Below are positions 32,639 to 42,662 of a stretch of 42,662 bases of DNA, piece by piece. Made by a program: the position numbers and the translations under genes. This stretch comes from Helochares maculicollis. Lineage: Eukaryota > Arthropoda > Insecta > Coleoptera > Hydrophilidae. The first letter of the stretch is position 1; the number at the start of each line of letters is the position of its first letter. A model generated the notes under the pieces. It saw only the letters and a program-made list of their open reading frames with translations. It was not told the origin of the DNA and did no database searches. Where the stretch lies: contig JAWQRO010000333.1 in the NCBI GenBank assembly GCA_033557835.1, positions 1-42,662 on the forward strand. Reading direction: 5' to 3'.

Positions 32639-35600
32639 ATGTTAAAAATTCGACCTTTAAATAGAGAATCATCATCAGATGAAGATGCACCGGCAATACG
32701 AAGAGAAGCACAAGTATTTATAATTATATACAGAAATATTTAATGTGAATTACCAGAACTGTTATATTTTAGGAAGAAATCGTGCTAGAAATATATAATA
32801 AAGCTCTGAAGCTTCAGTGCGAAGAAGAATATGTGGAAGCACAGAAACTATTACAGCAACTAATCGACGACAATATTCCAGCTCTCGAAAATGAAGGAGG
32901 GCTACCTAAAACTATGTCTACACTCAAATATTCTTGCTATATCAATCTAGGAAATATTTGTATGAAATTAAATGATTCTTCAAAAGCATTAGAAAATTAT
33001 AGTGTGGTAAGTTAATTATAATTACAGTAAATGTCCAGTTTAGTCTCTGAAAGAAACATATAATGCACATGTTTGAATTCATGCTGTTACCACAAATGAA
33101 ATATATCATAACATAACAGCATATAGTATTTGATTTTTGTGTTTTTTGAAATTCTCGCTGACATTTCTTTATGTTATATTGACAAGAATTGTAATTGTCA
33201 TCTATAATGATGTTATCAAGCATTTTCCTTCAATTTCAGTCAACAATATCTTAAAGATTCTTATCTCATTTTCAAAAATTATTGGTTACAGTTCTTTTGG
33301 AACAAGAATTATTAAAAACACTAAGTGAACTCATTCTTAAACAGGCAATGTTCAGAAGTAAAACTTTACTAAAACAAAAAATATTTATTTTACTTAGAAA
33401 TGTTTATTTAGAATAAACTTTATCTCTGGAGATTGTTTATTGCAAAAAACCAAAGCTTCTGAAAAACAGTCTTGCAAATAAAGACAAGAATTGCATAGAT
33501 CAGAATTTTGAAAGGTATAATTCCAGAGCGGTTCATATTGAAATAGACAAATTTGTAAAAATTCTCTATTATTTGGTTGTAAGAAGTCTTTTCCCACTTT
33601 TCATTTCTTGATATCATTATTTGAAGAACTGTAACAGAATGGGAAGTAAATGAAGTAATTTTGTATGTAACTTTATATAAGAATTTATGCACAATATAAA
33701 GATCGATAGGTTTTCATTTTATGCAAAATTTGGTAGAAACGATGTCCGCCTAAATGGAAATCTATTAAACATCTACACAATCTTGCAAATACTTTTGTAA
33801 AATTTATTGTCATATTATAGCTAATTGAAGTCTTGTTCATTTCAAGTGCATGTCAATACTATGGAATTTTTATAGTCTAAAAAGGCAAAATTTATTTATC
33901 GTATTAGTTAAATGAAATAATAACACTTCATCTTTAGTTAATTTAACAAGACGAGACATATGAATCATTAATCTTGAAGAAAAGTCTAAGTATTATTTTT
34001 CTCATTTGTAACATAAACAGTTTTATAAGACCAGACGTCCACATCCCCTGAATTAAATTCAAAAGAATTGAAATTATTTTTTAATATTTATTTTACTTTG
34101 TGTTTGTGTCTGAAATAAAAGTATTAAAAATTTTTAGAATACTAAATCACAGCAAAGCAGCAACAAAAGTTGAGCATGTTGAACTGTTCTGCTACAATTC
34201 AGTATTATAAGAATTTTTAAATTCATGATGGCACTCTGCAGTGGTACACTGCTGTGTAAATGATACAATAAAAGAAGTATAATACAGTATCTTAACTAAA
34301 CATGCTTTAAAAGAAATTGACTTGTGGATTTTAATTCATTCCAGAATATAGTGATTGGAATGAATTAGAATCCACAAGTCAATTTCTTTTAAAGCATGTT
34401 TAAAGCATCATTGTGTTTAGCTAAATAGTTATGTTTTAGTTGTGCTTTATAAAAATTTTTTCAAGTTCTTAAATTATTAATACAATTTAATTTTAGGCAT
34501 CTGAACTAGATAAAAATGATGTTACACTTTGGTACAAAATTGGAAAGTTGGCCTTAAAGCTGGATAAATATCGACAAGCAACTTATGCATTTTCAAAGGT
34601 ATTGTAATAATATAAATAGCACTGCATGCTTTAAAACAAGTATAACATTTTTAGGGCTTAGAATGTAATGAATCCCACTGGCCATGTTTAGATGAAATCA
34701 TATCAGTATTGTACGCTACAAAAGATACAGTTTCATGTTTGTGTTACATTGGAAAAGCACTTATACTAGATGCAAATTATATAAAAGGATTAGTTTTTAG
34801 AAAGAAAATTTATGAAAGCAACCCAGCAACAAGAGATTACTACAAATCATTCAATCCTGATCAGTAAGTTGCATATTATTTTTGTAGTGAAATAGTAAAG
34901 GTGTATTTATATGTGAGAAATCTTCTCACACAAACAGTGATTGTCATACAAAGCGGGAACCTATGTAGTGTCTTAGTAAAATGCCAATTGAATAAAGAGA
35001 TTTATATGTGAATTTTCACTAATTTAGCAGCTTATATTCAAGATGTAAATTGCAAATGGTTTTTAAATATCATACTTTTTTGTCCAACTTTTCTTCAATA
35101 TTAAAAACAGTACAATTAGACTTAGTACATCATATTTATGATGTACAGTTTTCATACTATTTGATATATGTAGTTTCTCAATAAAAGCTATATTTTCATA
35201 TTCATAAAATTCACTATAAATTTCTATTTTTCACATGATAAATTACAATAAGTAAACTGTAAATATAATGAAAGTAATTTAGTGTTTTAGAACCAAGCTT
35301 AGATGTGCCAATAGATCCTGAAGATGAAGATCAATATGTCCAAGAAGTACAGGTACTCTGTGATCGCATTACTGAAGTAGAAAAATCACTAGGGCCTAAA
35401 CCATTGTCATGCATTCCATTACCTTTTCCATTAGAAGATTTCAGTTGGGTAGCTGTTGGTAAAACCTTAATAGAGTTACATCAATACATCACTGACAACA
35501 ATATGGTAATAAATAAGGAATGTATAATGTTTCATTGTGTATATCATAAACAAATTTTCCAGAGCCACTTTACTTTCATTGATTTAAAAAGATGCATGAG

Positions 35601-38600
35601 TACTCACATAAAATCCATGGTTGTAGACAAACCAGTTGTTAAAATGGATGCAGAAGAAAATACTGTATCTCCAGAAACGAATCTAGAAAATCAAGCTGAA
35701 ACAACTGATGACGATAAAAGTGAAATACAAAAGCCTGAACCTGCTTCTGAAATATTATGTGAAAGAAGAATATCTCAAAATAGTGATGCTAATTTAAGTA
35801 TGACTGAAACATCTGAAAATAATCAGAATTTAATGCAAACGGATGATATTGAAGAGGTAATGTTTTAAATTTTCTCATTAGAACTTCTCATATTTCCATT
35901 CTATTAATTTAATATCACTTAGATGGAACAAGATCCTGAAGAACAGGAAGAAAACAATGAATCCAGAAGTGACAAATCAAGGCAACAAAGTCGAAGTAGC
36001 AAAAGAAAACGAGACCTTTTATCTGATTTGCAAATTTGGGGTTGGCACAGTAAAAGAAAATATGCTAAAAAAGGGAAAACCGATAAAGATTACACTATTG
36101 AAGATGCTTTAACAAGAATTATACCATCGTATTTATTGTAAGCTACATGTTCAATAATTAAAACATTTTACTCGAAATATATGTGTTGTAGACCTAATGG
36201 TTTAAGAGAAGAAAAATATAATCCATGTGAAGATTCCATGAATACTATGGAAATATATCGATTGCATATGGAAGATAACCAAATATCTGCTATTCCTTCT
36301 CCAAACTATTCACCTAGCTCATTAGATGGGTAATTAAAAAAACTGCATTCAACATTAGAAATATCGAATATCAATAAACTCATATTTTAGATCATCGCAT
36401 TATTTTGGCACTGACTTGGAAAAGGAAGAAGTACAAACATTTTGGACTCAAAAATGGGTTTGCTGTGATGCCGTTAATTTAATAGAAGGGTTTGTTTTTG
36501 CATTGGCTGTTAAATGGAAGCTTCACTGGCCAAACGAACTGATACCACTCTATGTAGAAGCATACAATATGTTTAGGTAAATATTTAATTTGGAAGTGTA
36601 AATAGAATAAGATTTTTATTAAAACCTATGGTCATTGTATAATGTCCACTTTTTTCATGCAGGGAGCATTGTAGTCATCCTACGTTATATGGTAGTGAAT
36701 CAGTAACATTTGATATGCTCCGCATCGACGCCCTAGCTACACTTTTATATGGGGAATTAACAACTTGTGATAATACTCAGTAAGTTTGGTTTTAAATGTA
36801 AAAACAGTGCTTCATTTTCCTATATCCTACAGGTTTAAAATCAGGAAAGAAACAGAGAAGCACGAAAAAATCCATAGCTCATCTTTAGTTCAATTACAAT
36901 TTTTAAGTGCATGGAATGATAAATGGGGCGAAGAACATCTTGAATTTTTTATTCGTGTCCATTGGCTAAGGGCACATTTATTTAGACTTGAATCTCAGAA
37001 TGCACTTGCAATCAATGCATTTCAATTGGTAATTTAATTTAATACTTTAACAACATATTTCTGAAAAATAATATTTTGTTTTTGGCGTGTTATTATAGGT
37101 TCAGGAAGGCCTACAGTCTCAAGAAATAAAGCTTGAAAAGAGAAGGTATAGAATAATCTTACCAAATGCCCACAAGTATGGTCTGATTTGCAATTCAATG
37201 GTCCAAAGTTTGCTAAAACATCTAGAAATGTATGTTTTTGTTTTACTTCAAAGAGTTCGCATTAATTGACTTATAATTTAAGGATTGATTCTTTGAGTCG
37301 TTTGGAAGAACTTTACAATGGGCAAAAGTATGCAGAGGTAGCAAATATTCTAAAAATTACATTTGCTTCCTCACAACATGTGAGATGTGGAAAAATAGGA
37401 CGACCAGCTCAATTGGGCATGTTGCTTCACTCTCTTTGGTATACAGATATGCCTGAGTGCTTTGTGTGGGCAGAGGAGTGTTTATTTGAATCTGTCGATA
37501 ACTATATTCGTCCTAAAAAAGATCATGATAAATGGGAAATGTTAGTTGATAAATGTTTGCAGGTTTTGTACGAAATTATTAAGATGGAAACCATATGTGT
37601 TAGTAAGTATTATTTGTGGAATAAGTAAAATAAAAAAAATTATATTTGCGTTGCATTTTAGTTGATAAACTTCCTGAAGATAAGAGGGTTCGATTGGTAG
37701 CAACCCTAACTAGAATTTGTTGCAAACAAATTAATATGGAAAATTCTTTAAATGTGCCTTTAGGCACTGTTTTACCTTGGATAATTCTACACTTTGTTCT
37801 GCTAAGGTTAAAGACTGATTTATATATTTTTCAAATGTTAATTTTAACAGTATTTGCTTCTGAAGAATTTTTTAACTTCTAAGTAATTTTTCTTTAAGGA
37901 AGTATAATAATCGGGCAATTTATACGTTGTTAACTATACTTAAATAATTTTTTCACAAATTTATGCAGGTTAAAAGTAGTACTGCAATCATTTTTAAATA
38001 TAATTGAAGCACATGATGAATGATAAGATGTCATACACTTTTCCTTTGCAGTATTTTTTCAACAATGCAATATAAAAGTATAGAGAGCATGTATACGCTA
38101 TGAAAAATGTGTAAAATAATAATATGTGCTTATTAAATTAATACAATAGATTGTTATGTTATTTTTTAGGGAAGAACAAAGGAATAATTCAAAAAAGAAA
38201 ACAAGTCATATTAAAAAAGAATCAGAAAAGTCAGAGGAGGAAACTCTCAAAGTAATTTCAGAAGAAGAAATTCCTCCTTCAATAGCCATATTATTTTCGG
38301 GTCATGAATTTCTTGGTTTGTTTTATGCATTCACATATGATTCATTGATTAACATAATATATTTTTAGGGCAAAAAGGGTGGTGCCTAACCAGCCAAGGC
38401 CAGCTATTGCATTTCATAGTGGATATAATTTTAGATAAATTAGATACCCCAATATATGAACACCTGCGAGATAAAATAGACATTCATTTGGAGCAAGCAT
38501 TTTTCTGTTTATATCAACATCCAAGTAAAAAGAATAAGGTATAATCTGATTTTTTTTGTGAAATCATTGATATTCCTTTGACATTTTTCAGATATCGAGG

Positions 38601-40843
38601 CATTTAGCTGATCATAATGTTAACCCATTGCCTTTGACATGGGATCGAGCACAACAAATATACGAGTTTTTTTGCCCTTATTCTTTACCAGAATTTGATT
38701 CTTACAAATCTATATCTATTTCATCTGAGCTTGAGCAATTGCTGCAACGAATAACGTCTTTAGTACCTAATGAAATGGATCCTCAACCAAATGTTCAAAT
38801 GATTTTAGATTACATCCACGGCATTAGTAAAGACTTGCCTGATCCCATTGAATTTGCGCCAAAAACCCGATCAATGTATTATCTATTAGGGGACTATTAC
38901 TTTAAGCAAAGCGAAGTTAAGAAAAGCACAAAATATTTTCAACTTGACTTATGCATCAATCCATGGAGACTGGATTCTTGGGCCTGCATGGCTCTGGGCA
39001 CTGCTAGTCAACTAGAGCAAAAATTAAATTATTGTGAAAGATTCAAAGATGAGAATGAATTTTTGGATAAAGCAAAAAGTGCTAAAATATGTTTTCAGAA
39101 GGCCCTAACTTTAGCTAATGACCATGTAACATTATGGATTGAATATGGATCTTTCGAATATATGGTTCATTCTTATTGTTCTAGAATATTAAAATTTGAA
39201 TCAGAAACTTTCAACATTGAAAGGTAAGCCATTATTAACACACATTGTCTGATTATACATAAATGCTTTTATTTCAGATTTTCAGCTCTAGAAATAGAAA
39301 AAGAAGAATATTTGCACAGCACTGAAAAAAGTTTCCTTAAAGCCTTAGAACTATATAAACCAGAACCAGAAACAGATGAACGATGGTTATTCCATTATAT
39401 GTTAGGTAAAATAGCTGAGAAGTGTCAAAAAGATTGTAACGACTACCTACAATATTACTCATCTGTAAGTTTAAATTAACCCAACTTTGACTTCCTTATT
39501 TGCAACTTCTTTTTAGGCAATATCATTGCTAAGAGAAAATAATGCAACGTACCCTGAAAAAATCAATTACAATAATCCTCCCACATTATCAGTAGAAGCA
39601 TTAGAAGTACACTATAGGATAAATGCTTCTATTTTAAAATATCTTGAATTACATGAGGGAAAAGAAATTCCAAACAGCTTAGGAAAAATTTTTAAAAAAT
39701 GTCTAGACATGGCTTCATTTCCAAAACATGGTGAAACTAAGAAATTGGAAAATAAAGCTCAAAAGCCTTCAGTAAATGATACTGAAACACCAAACACCAC
39801 AGCCCAGGAGGATTTAGTAACCTCTAAAAATACTGATAATCAACCAAACAAAAATGAGGTTGAAACGCAAAAGCAGGATGAAAAATCAGTAAAACCAGAT
39901 GTTGCTATGGAAATTAAGAACTGTGTGGAAGATTTAATAAAACAAGTAGAAATTAAAGATTCTGAAGATTGTAAAAAAGCCAATTCCTTACCATTAAATG
40001 AAGACATTGATATAGAAAAAGAATTGACACCAGCAATAGTAGAGAAGAAAAAAGAAGAATTAAATAATGATATCATTGTTCTCTCTGATTCAGATGAAGA
40101 TATAATTATGGAACAAGAAAAAGGTACTGACCCTTTATATTGATAAAAAAAATTCTATATGTATAAACTGATCAGATACAGATCAAAGACCCTACTTTGA
40201 AGTTAGGTCTAACTTTTATAACTTTTCTAGTAGTTGTTTAGTATTGAAATTATGTTCCAGAAAGCACTATAAAGTTCAATTACTTTTAAACCAAATCTAT
40301 TCCAGATGCATTAGATGCCATCACAGCTCCACCTTCACAAGAAAGAAGAAATGTTCAAGATATAATGGATGAAATGATGAAAGAGACAATGGAGAAAGAA
40401 GTAGTTTTAGATGATGCAGATATGGAAGTAGATCTAGCTGAAGTCGTGGTTGAAGCAGAAGAATCAAAATCGCTTCAAACCCAAGAAGAATTTATTAATA
40501 CCAAAATTGTTAAGAGTAATTCGATTGAAAATAATGAGAACCAGCAATGCTCATCTGAAATTAAAACAACAAAAGATGAAGATGAGCATAAAAAAGAGAG
40601 TGAAAATGAAACTAGGGTATGTTTATTTACATATAGGAAGTACTTTACAGCGAAACAATCAATTACTCTTGCAGAAATCAACTGAAGATTCCACTAGCAG
40701 TTCAAGTAGCTCAAGTGAGAGCTCAAGCTCTGATTCCGACAGCGATGACTCTAGTAGTTCTTCTTCAAGTTCTGATTCAGATAATAGTTCTGGAAATTTA
40801 TCTGATGATGAAGTATTGTATTTGATTGAACGATGTGTTGTAG
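32639..40843 (+). CDS. CABIN1: CABIN1 homologue (HIRA-complex subunit), 20 exons, 3' end outside the window
   Basis: CABIN1 (calcineurin-binding protein cabin-1) is a tetratricopeptide-rich nuclear scaffold of the HIRA/UBN/ASF1 complex that deposits histone H3.3. My GT-AG exons: 32639-32713, 32773-33006, 34497-34598, 34655-34863, 35283-35856, 35923-36137, 36192-36329, 36391-36576, 36663-36779, 36833-37028, 37099-37229, 37283-37602, 37662-37806, 38170-38315, 38369-38538, 38592-39223, 39278-39464, 39517-40123, 40306-40616, 40675-40843. Phases agree, giving 1621 codons. Landmarks shared with vertebrate CABIN1: LWYKIGKLALKL, HWPCLD, VLPWIILH, LPEFDSYKSISISSELEQLL, YYLLGDYYFKQSEVKKS, WIEYGSFEYMVHS, WLFHYMLGKIAEK, NNPPTLSVEALEVHYRINAS. 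The last exon ends in a Ser/Asp run and LSDDEVLYLIERCVVG, the start of the next conserved helical block. The calcineurin- and MEF2-binding C-terminus is off-window. Vertebrate CABIN1 has about 2200 residues. Confidence 0.95.
33007..34496 (+). other. CABIN1 intron 2, about 1.5 kb
   Basis: GT-AG intron between exons 2 and 3. It carries the near-perfect hairpin at 34298-34401. Short antisense open frames (33394-33597, 33420-33692) have no homology I can name. Confidence 0.8.
34298..34401. repeat. Near-perfect 46 bp inverted repeat with 12 nt loop
   Basis: The left arm 34298-34343 (AAACATGCTTTAAAAGAAAT... ) is complementary to the right arm 34356-34401 over all 46 positions, with a single T/G wobble, around the loop 34344-34355. 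As intronic RNA it would form a long, stable hairpin. It might be a fold-back element, a recent inverted duplication, or the source of small RNAs. It lies about 95 bp before the exon 3 acceptor. Confidence 0.92.
39770..40620 (+). other. CABIN1: Acidic disordered region of CABIN1 (exons 18-19)
   Basis: Exons 18 and 19 encode a long Glu/Lys/Asn-rich stretch without helices of the repeat type. It includes two acidic motifs, DIIVLSDSDEDIIMEQEKG, the kind of sequence that matches SUMO-interacting motifs (hydrophobic VL followed by SDSDED), and EEVVLDDADMEVDL-like blocks. This corresponds in position to the poorly conserved linker of vertebrate CABIN1. Confidence 0.6.
40675..40843 (+). other. CABIN1: CABIN1 exon 20: Ser/Asp tract, casein kinase 2-type sites
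   Basis: This exon starts KSTEDSTSSSSSSSESSSSD and continues with mixed Ser/Asp to SDNSSGNLSDDEV. It offers many S-x-x-D/E sites. The exon opens after a short intron of 58 nt. A second AG at 40649-40650 (CTTTACAG) upstream could be used as acceptor but would bring in a frame shift. Confidence 0.75.
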
Positions 40844-41927
40844 GTAAGTACAAGATTAATTTTACTCGCATCTTTCATAAAAATATATAAAACTAAATAT
40901 TACAACACTATATAAGTTTAGGTGCTCTATAGACCCTTAACACAGCAAAAAATACAAAAATATTATTAACTTCTTGGACTCATAAAAATTAAAAGACAGC
41001 AAAGCATCTCTTGCTTTCTATATCTTTGTGGTATCAAAAATCTAGTGGTGTCACTCAATTTAATGATTTACTGAAAAGTGAAAATGTTAATTGTTGCAAA
41101 ATAAATTAATGTTTAATATTCAGACAAAACAGAAATTAACAGGGAAACTGGGAAGTAATGTCGATTTTGAGATTGTCGATATACAAGGTGTTTCAAAATT
41201 AATTTACAAAACTTAAAGGGGTGGTAGATATTAGAAATAATAAGCAATAGGTTTTTGTTTGCACTTTGAAGCATAATTATTAATGTATTAATTACATGTA
41301 CATGTTAAGAACCACTGTAGGAATTCCCTATGACCTCTTCGGTTGAACAAAGACAGATGAATTTCATCAGTATTTCAAAGAATCACCTTGTTTACGCTTA
41401 AAACATCTGGACTCGAAACTGAAGAAATAATAATAAAAATACCCTCATCGAAAAGCACTAAAGGCGAGCCAAAAAATTTAACAACCTAATAAATTTCAAC
41501 CGGAGAAAAAAAGCAACTGCATGTGTATTGTGTTCATTTCAATTTGATTTTAATACATTATTTATTACTATGTAAGTTTGCTAAACTTTTCTTTATGCCT
41601 TATTCAAAGAAAGACAATATGTACTAATATGCATATCATCTGAACTTACTAAGCACGAAACAAGAAAAGCCATCATTTTATTTCAAACAAAATGATAAAA
41701 ATGAAAGCGGATGCTCATCAAAAAAACGTAAAGCGCAAAAAATTTACAACCACAGACAAAAGAGATGCAGTGCATGTGTTATCGATAGAAGGAAACTGTT
41801 GGATCTGTCTATCGTCTCAATAACATGAATTTGTACTATTAATTGTGATAGAAATTGACTCTATTCCACCGTATTTAAGTAGCCATCGAATGTTAACGAA
41901 AAAGAATGTCGACAAGAAATTATTGTT

Positions 41928-42170
41928 TAGTTTGCGATGTATGATATAACCACCCTTGCTGTGGTGGTAATATAAAGCGATATTCTTTCGGGGTCACATT
42001 TGATATCCAGTTCAAAAAACGTGCTCGAATAAAATTTTGCTTAAATGGTTTATGTTCTTTGTTATGAGGAAAGTTTTGTGTTCGTGAAAAAATTTTACCT
42101 CTTGATTATTACGAATCGAACGCTTTGTTTTGATTGTGATGCCAGTATTTTATAGAGATAAAGGTGATGT
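41928..42170 (+). repeat. 243 bp direct tandem repeat, unit 1
   Basis: Unit 1 of two adjacent, diverged copies inside the 1.44 kb element. Shared anchors are TAGTTTGCGATGTATGAT, AAAGCGAT, GGTCAC, CGAATAAA, TTTATGTTCTTT, GTTCGTGAAAAA and TGATTGTGATGC. Confidence 0.8.
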
Positions 42171-42445
42171 TAGTTTGCTATGTATGATGTAATCGTCTTT
42201 CTTGCGGCGGAAGATAGTAATACAAAGCGATCTTTTTTCGAGGTCACGTTCTGTTTTAAATATATGATTCGAATAAACACGAAGCTATAAAGTTTGACTT
42301 GTTTTGTTGTTTATGTTCTTTTTCTGTTTTTCTTTGATAAGGACGATTTTGCGTTCATGAAAAAGTTTAATCTCGAGGTTTTGAAAGATCTAACGACCTG
42401 CTTGATTGTGATGCAGTTATTTTTATAGCAATAACAGTGCCGTTG
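42171..42445 (+). repeat. Direct tandem repeat, unit 2
   Basis: Copy of 41928-42170 offset by 243 bp at its start, with insertions that make it slightly longer. It repeats TAGTTTGCTATGTATGAT, AAAGCGAT, GGTCAC, CGAATAAA, TTTATGTTCTTT, GTTCATGAAAAA and TGATTGTGATGC in the same order. Confidence 0.8.
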
Positions 42446-42662
42446 TCTGCAAAATATTCTTAAACCTAGAATGGTTTGTCGGCATCATTTTAATTATGCC
42501 AGGAGTCCCAAATTAGCCAAATTTTCAACATTTTAATTTATAGTTAGAAAATACCAGGTCGTAGTCACAGTGGCGTTCTTAACATGTGGGTTAAATATTG
42601 GAAATTAATTCTGCAACATCCTGTATTTGTGTCATTTATGAATTCAAAGTTGTGCCAATGGC

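Larger units (their letters stand above)
41184..42623. mobile_element. 1.44 kb DNA-transposon-like element with terminal inverted repeats and TA flanks
   Basis: The left end CAAGGTGTTTCAAAATTAAT matches the inverse of the right end (CAGGATGTTGCAGAATTAAT read from 42623 backward), 19 of the first 24 positions. Each end is flanked by TA (41182-41183 and 42624-42625), as in Tc1/mariner-type insertions. A second inverted block, ACATGTTAAGAACCACTGT at 41300-41318, recurs inverted at about 42567-42587, so the inverted repeats were once longer than 100 bp. No transposase is encoded; one short frame near 41695-41815 includes SSKKRKAQKIYN but resembles nothing known to me. The left-end sequence, with AAAGGGGTGGTAGATATTAG, is of a type I have met in other arthropod repeats, but I cannot name the family. 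Confidence 0.7.
40844..42662 (+). other. CABIN1 intron 20, open at the window end
   Basis: Donor GTAAGT at 40844-40849. No further CABIN1 exon can be recognised in the remaining 1.8 kb. Most of it is the inverted-repeat element at 41184-42623. Confidence 0.7.

Noticed and set aside
38316..38368. Continuous open frame through CABIN1 intron 14 (to 38368)
   Set aside because: The open frame 38156-38368 reads into the intron. Splicing G|GTTTGT to TTTTTAG|GG restores the conserved HEFLG-QKGWC join seen in the family.
40650..40674. Alternative acceptor after CTTTACAG at 40650 for CABIN1 exon 20
   Set aside because: It gives the wrong frame relative to exon 19; the CTCTTGCAG acceptor at 40674 keeps the Ser/Asp tract and the conserved DEVLYLIERCVVG in frame.
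1..42662. CRISPR arrays, operons, bacterial promoters, tRNA or rRNA genes
   Set aside because: The window is eukaryotic with spliced genes. I saw no regularly spaced repeats of CRISPR type and no tRNA or rRNA sequence I could recognise by eye.

Overview
This window is eukaryotic nuclear DNA, very probably from an insect. It is strongly AT-rich, and the genes are broken by short GT-AG introns of about 50-80 bp mixed with a few longer ones. The two real genes match animal proteins, and the repeats are typical of arthropods: several mariner lineages, a Bel/Pao LTR element, a non-LTR reverse transcriptase fragment and a Penelope-like element. I cannot fix the insect order from sequence alone.

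Layout. Positions 1-16.2 kb hold no recognisable host gene. At the left edge is a Penelope-like 3' terminal segment, repeated in full at 11.54 kb next to a GIY-YIG endonuclease fragment. A deleted mariner element lies at 9.56-10.55 kb and a small GC-richer block at 13.15-13.33 kb; the rest is AT-rich sequence in which I see no gene. Positions 16.2-24.7 kb are a transposon graveyard: a minus-strand Bel/Pao remnant (16.2-18.85), a minus-strand mariner relative resembling the plant/oomycete branch (20.57-21.44), a mariner 3' fragment (22.1-22.5), an internally deleted mariner (23.3-24.08) and a non-LTR RT fragment (24.26-24.68). All are broken by stops, frameshifts or deletions.

Positions 25.4-40.9 kb hold two host genes arranged head to head. 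On the minus strand is a complete IWS1 homologue (7 coding exons, 785 residues by my splicing), with a very long Arg-Ser repeat domain in its N-terminal half. On the plus strand is a CABIN1 homologue (20 coding exons seen, about 1621 residues, running off the right edge). The ATG codons are about 2 kb apart. IWS1 works with SPT6 at elongating RNA polymerase II; CABIN1 belongs to the HIRA histone H3.3 chaperone complex. Both act on chromatin in transcribed regions, so a shared intergenic control region is plausible but unproved. The last visible CABIN1 intron carries a 1.44 kb terminal-inverted-repeat element with an internal 243 bp tandem duplication.

Best candidates for something new: the hammerhead-like structure conserved in both Penelope-like ends, the 1.44 kb inverted-repeat element, a 46 bp almost perfect hairpin in a CABIN1 intron, and the plant-like mariner.
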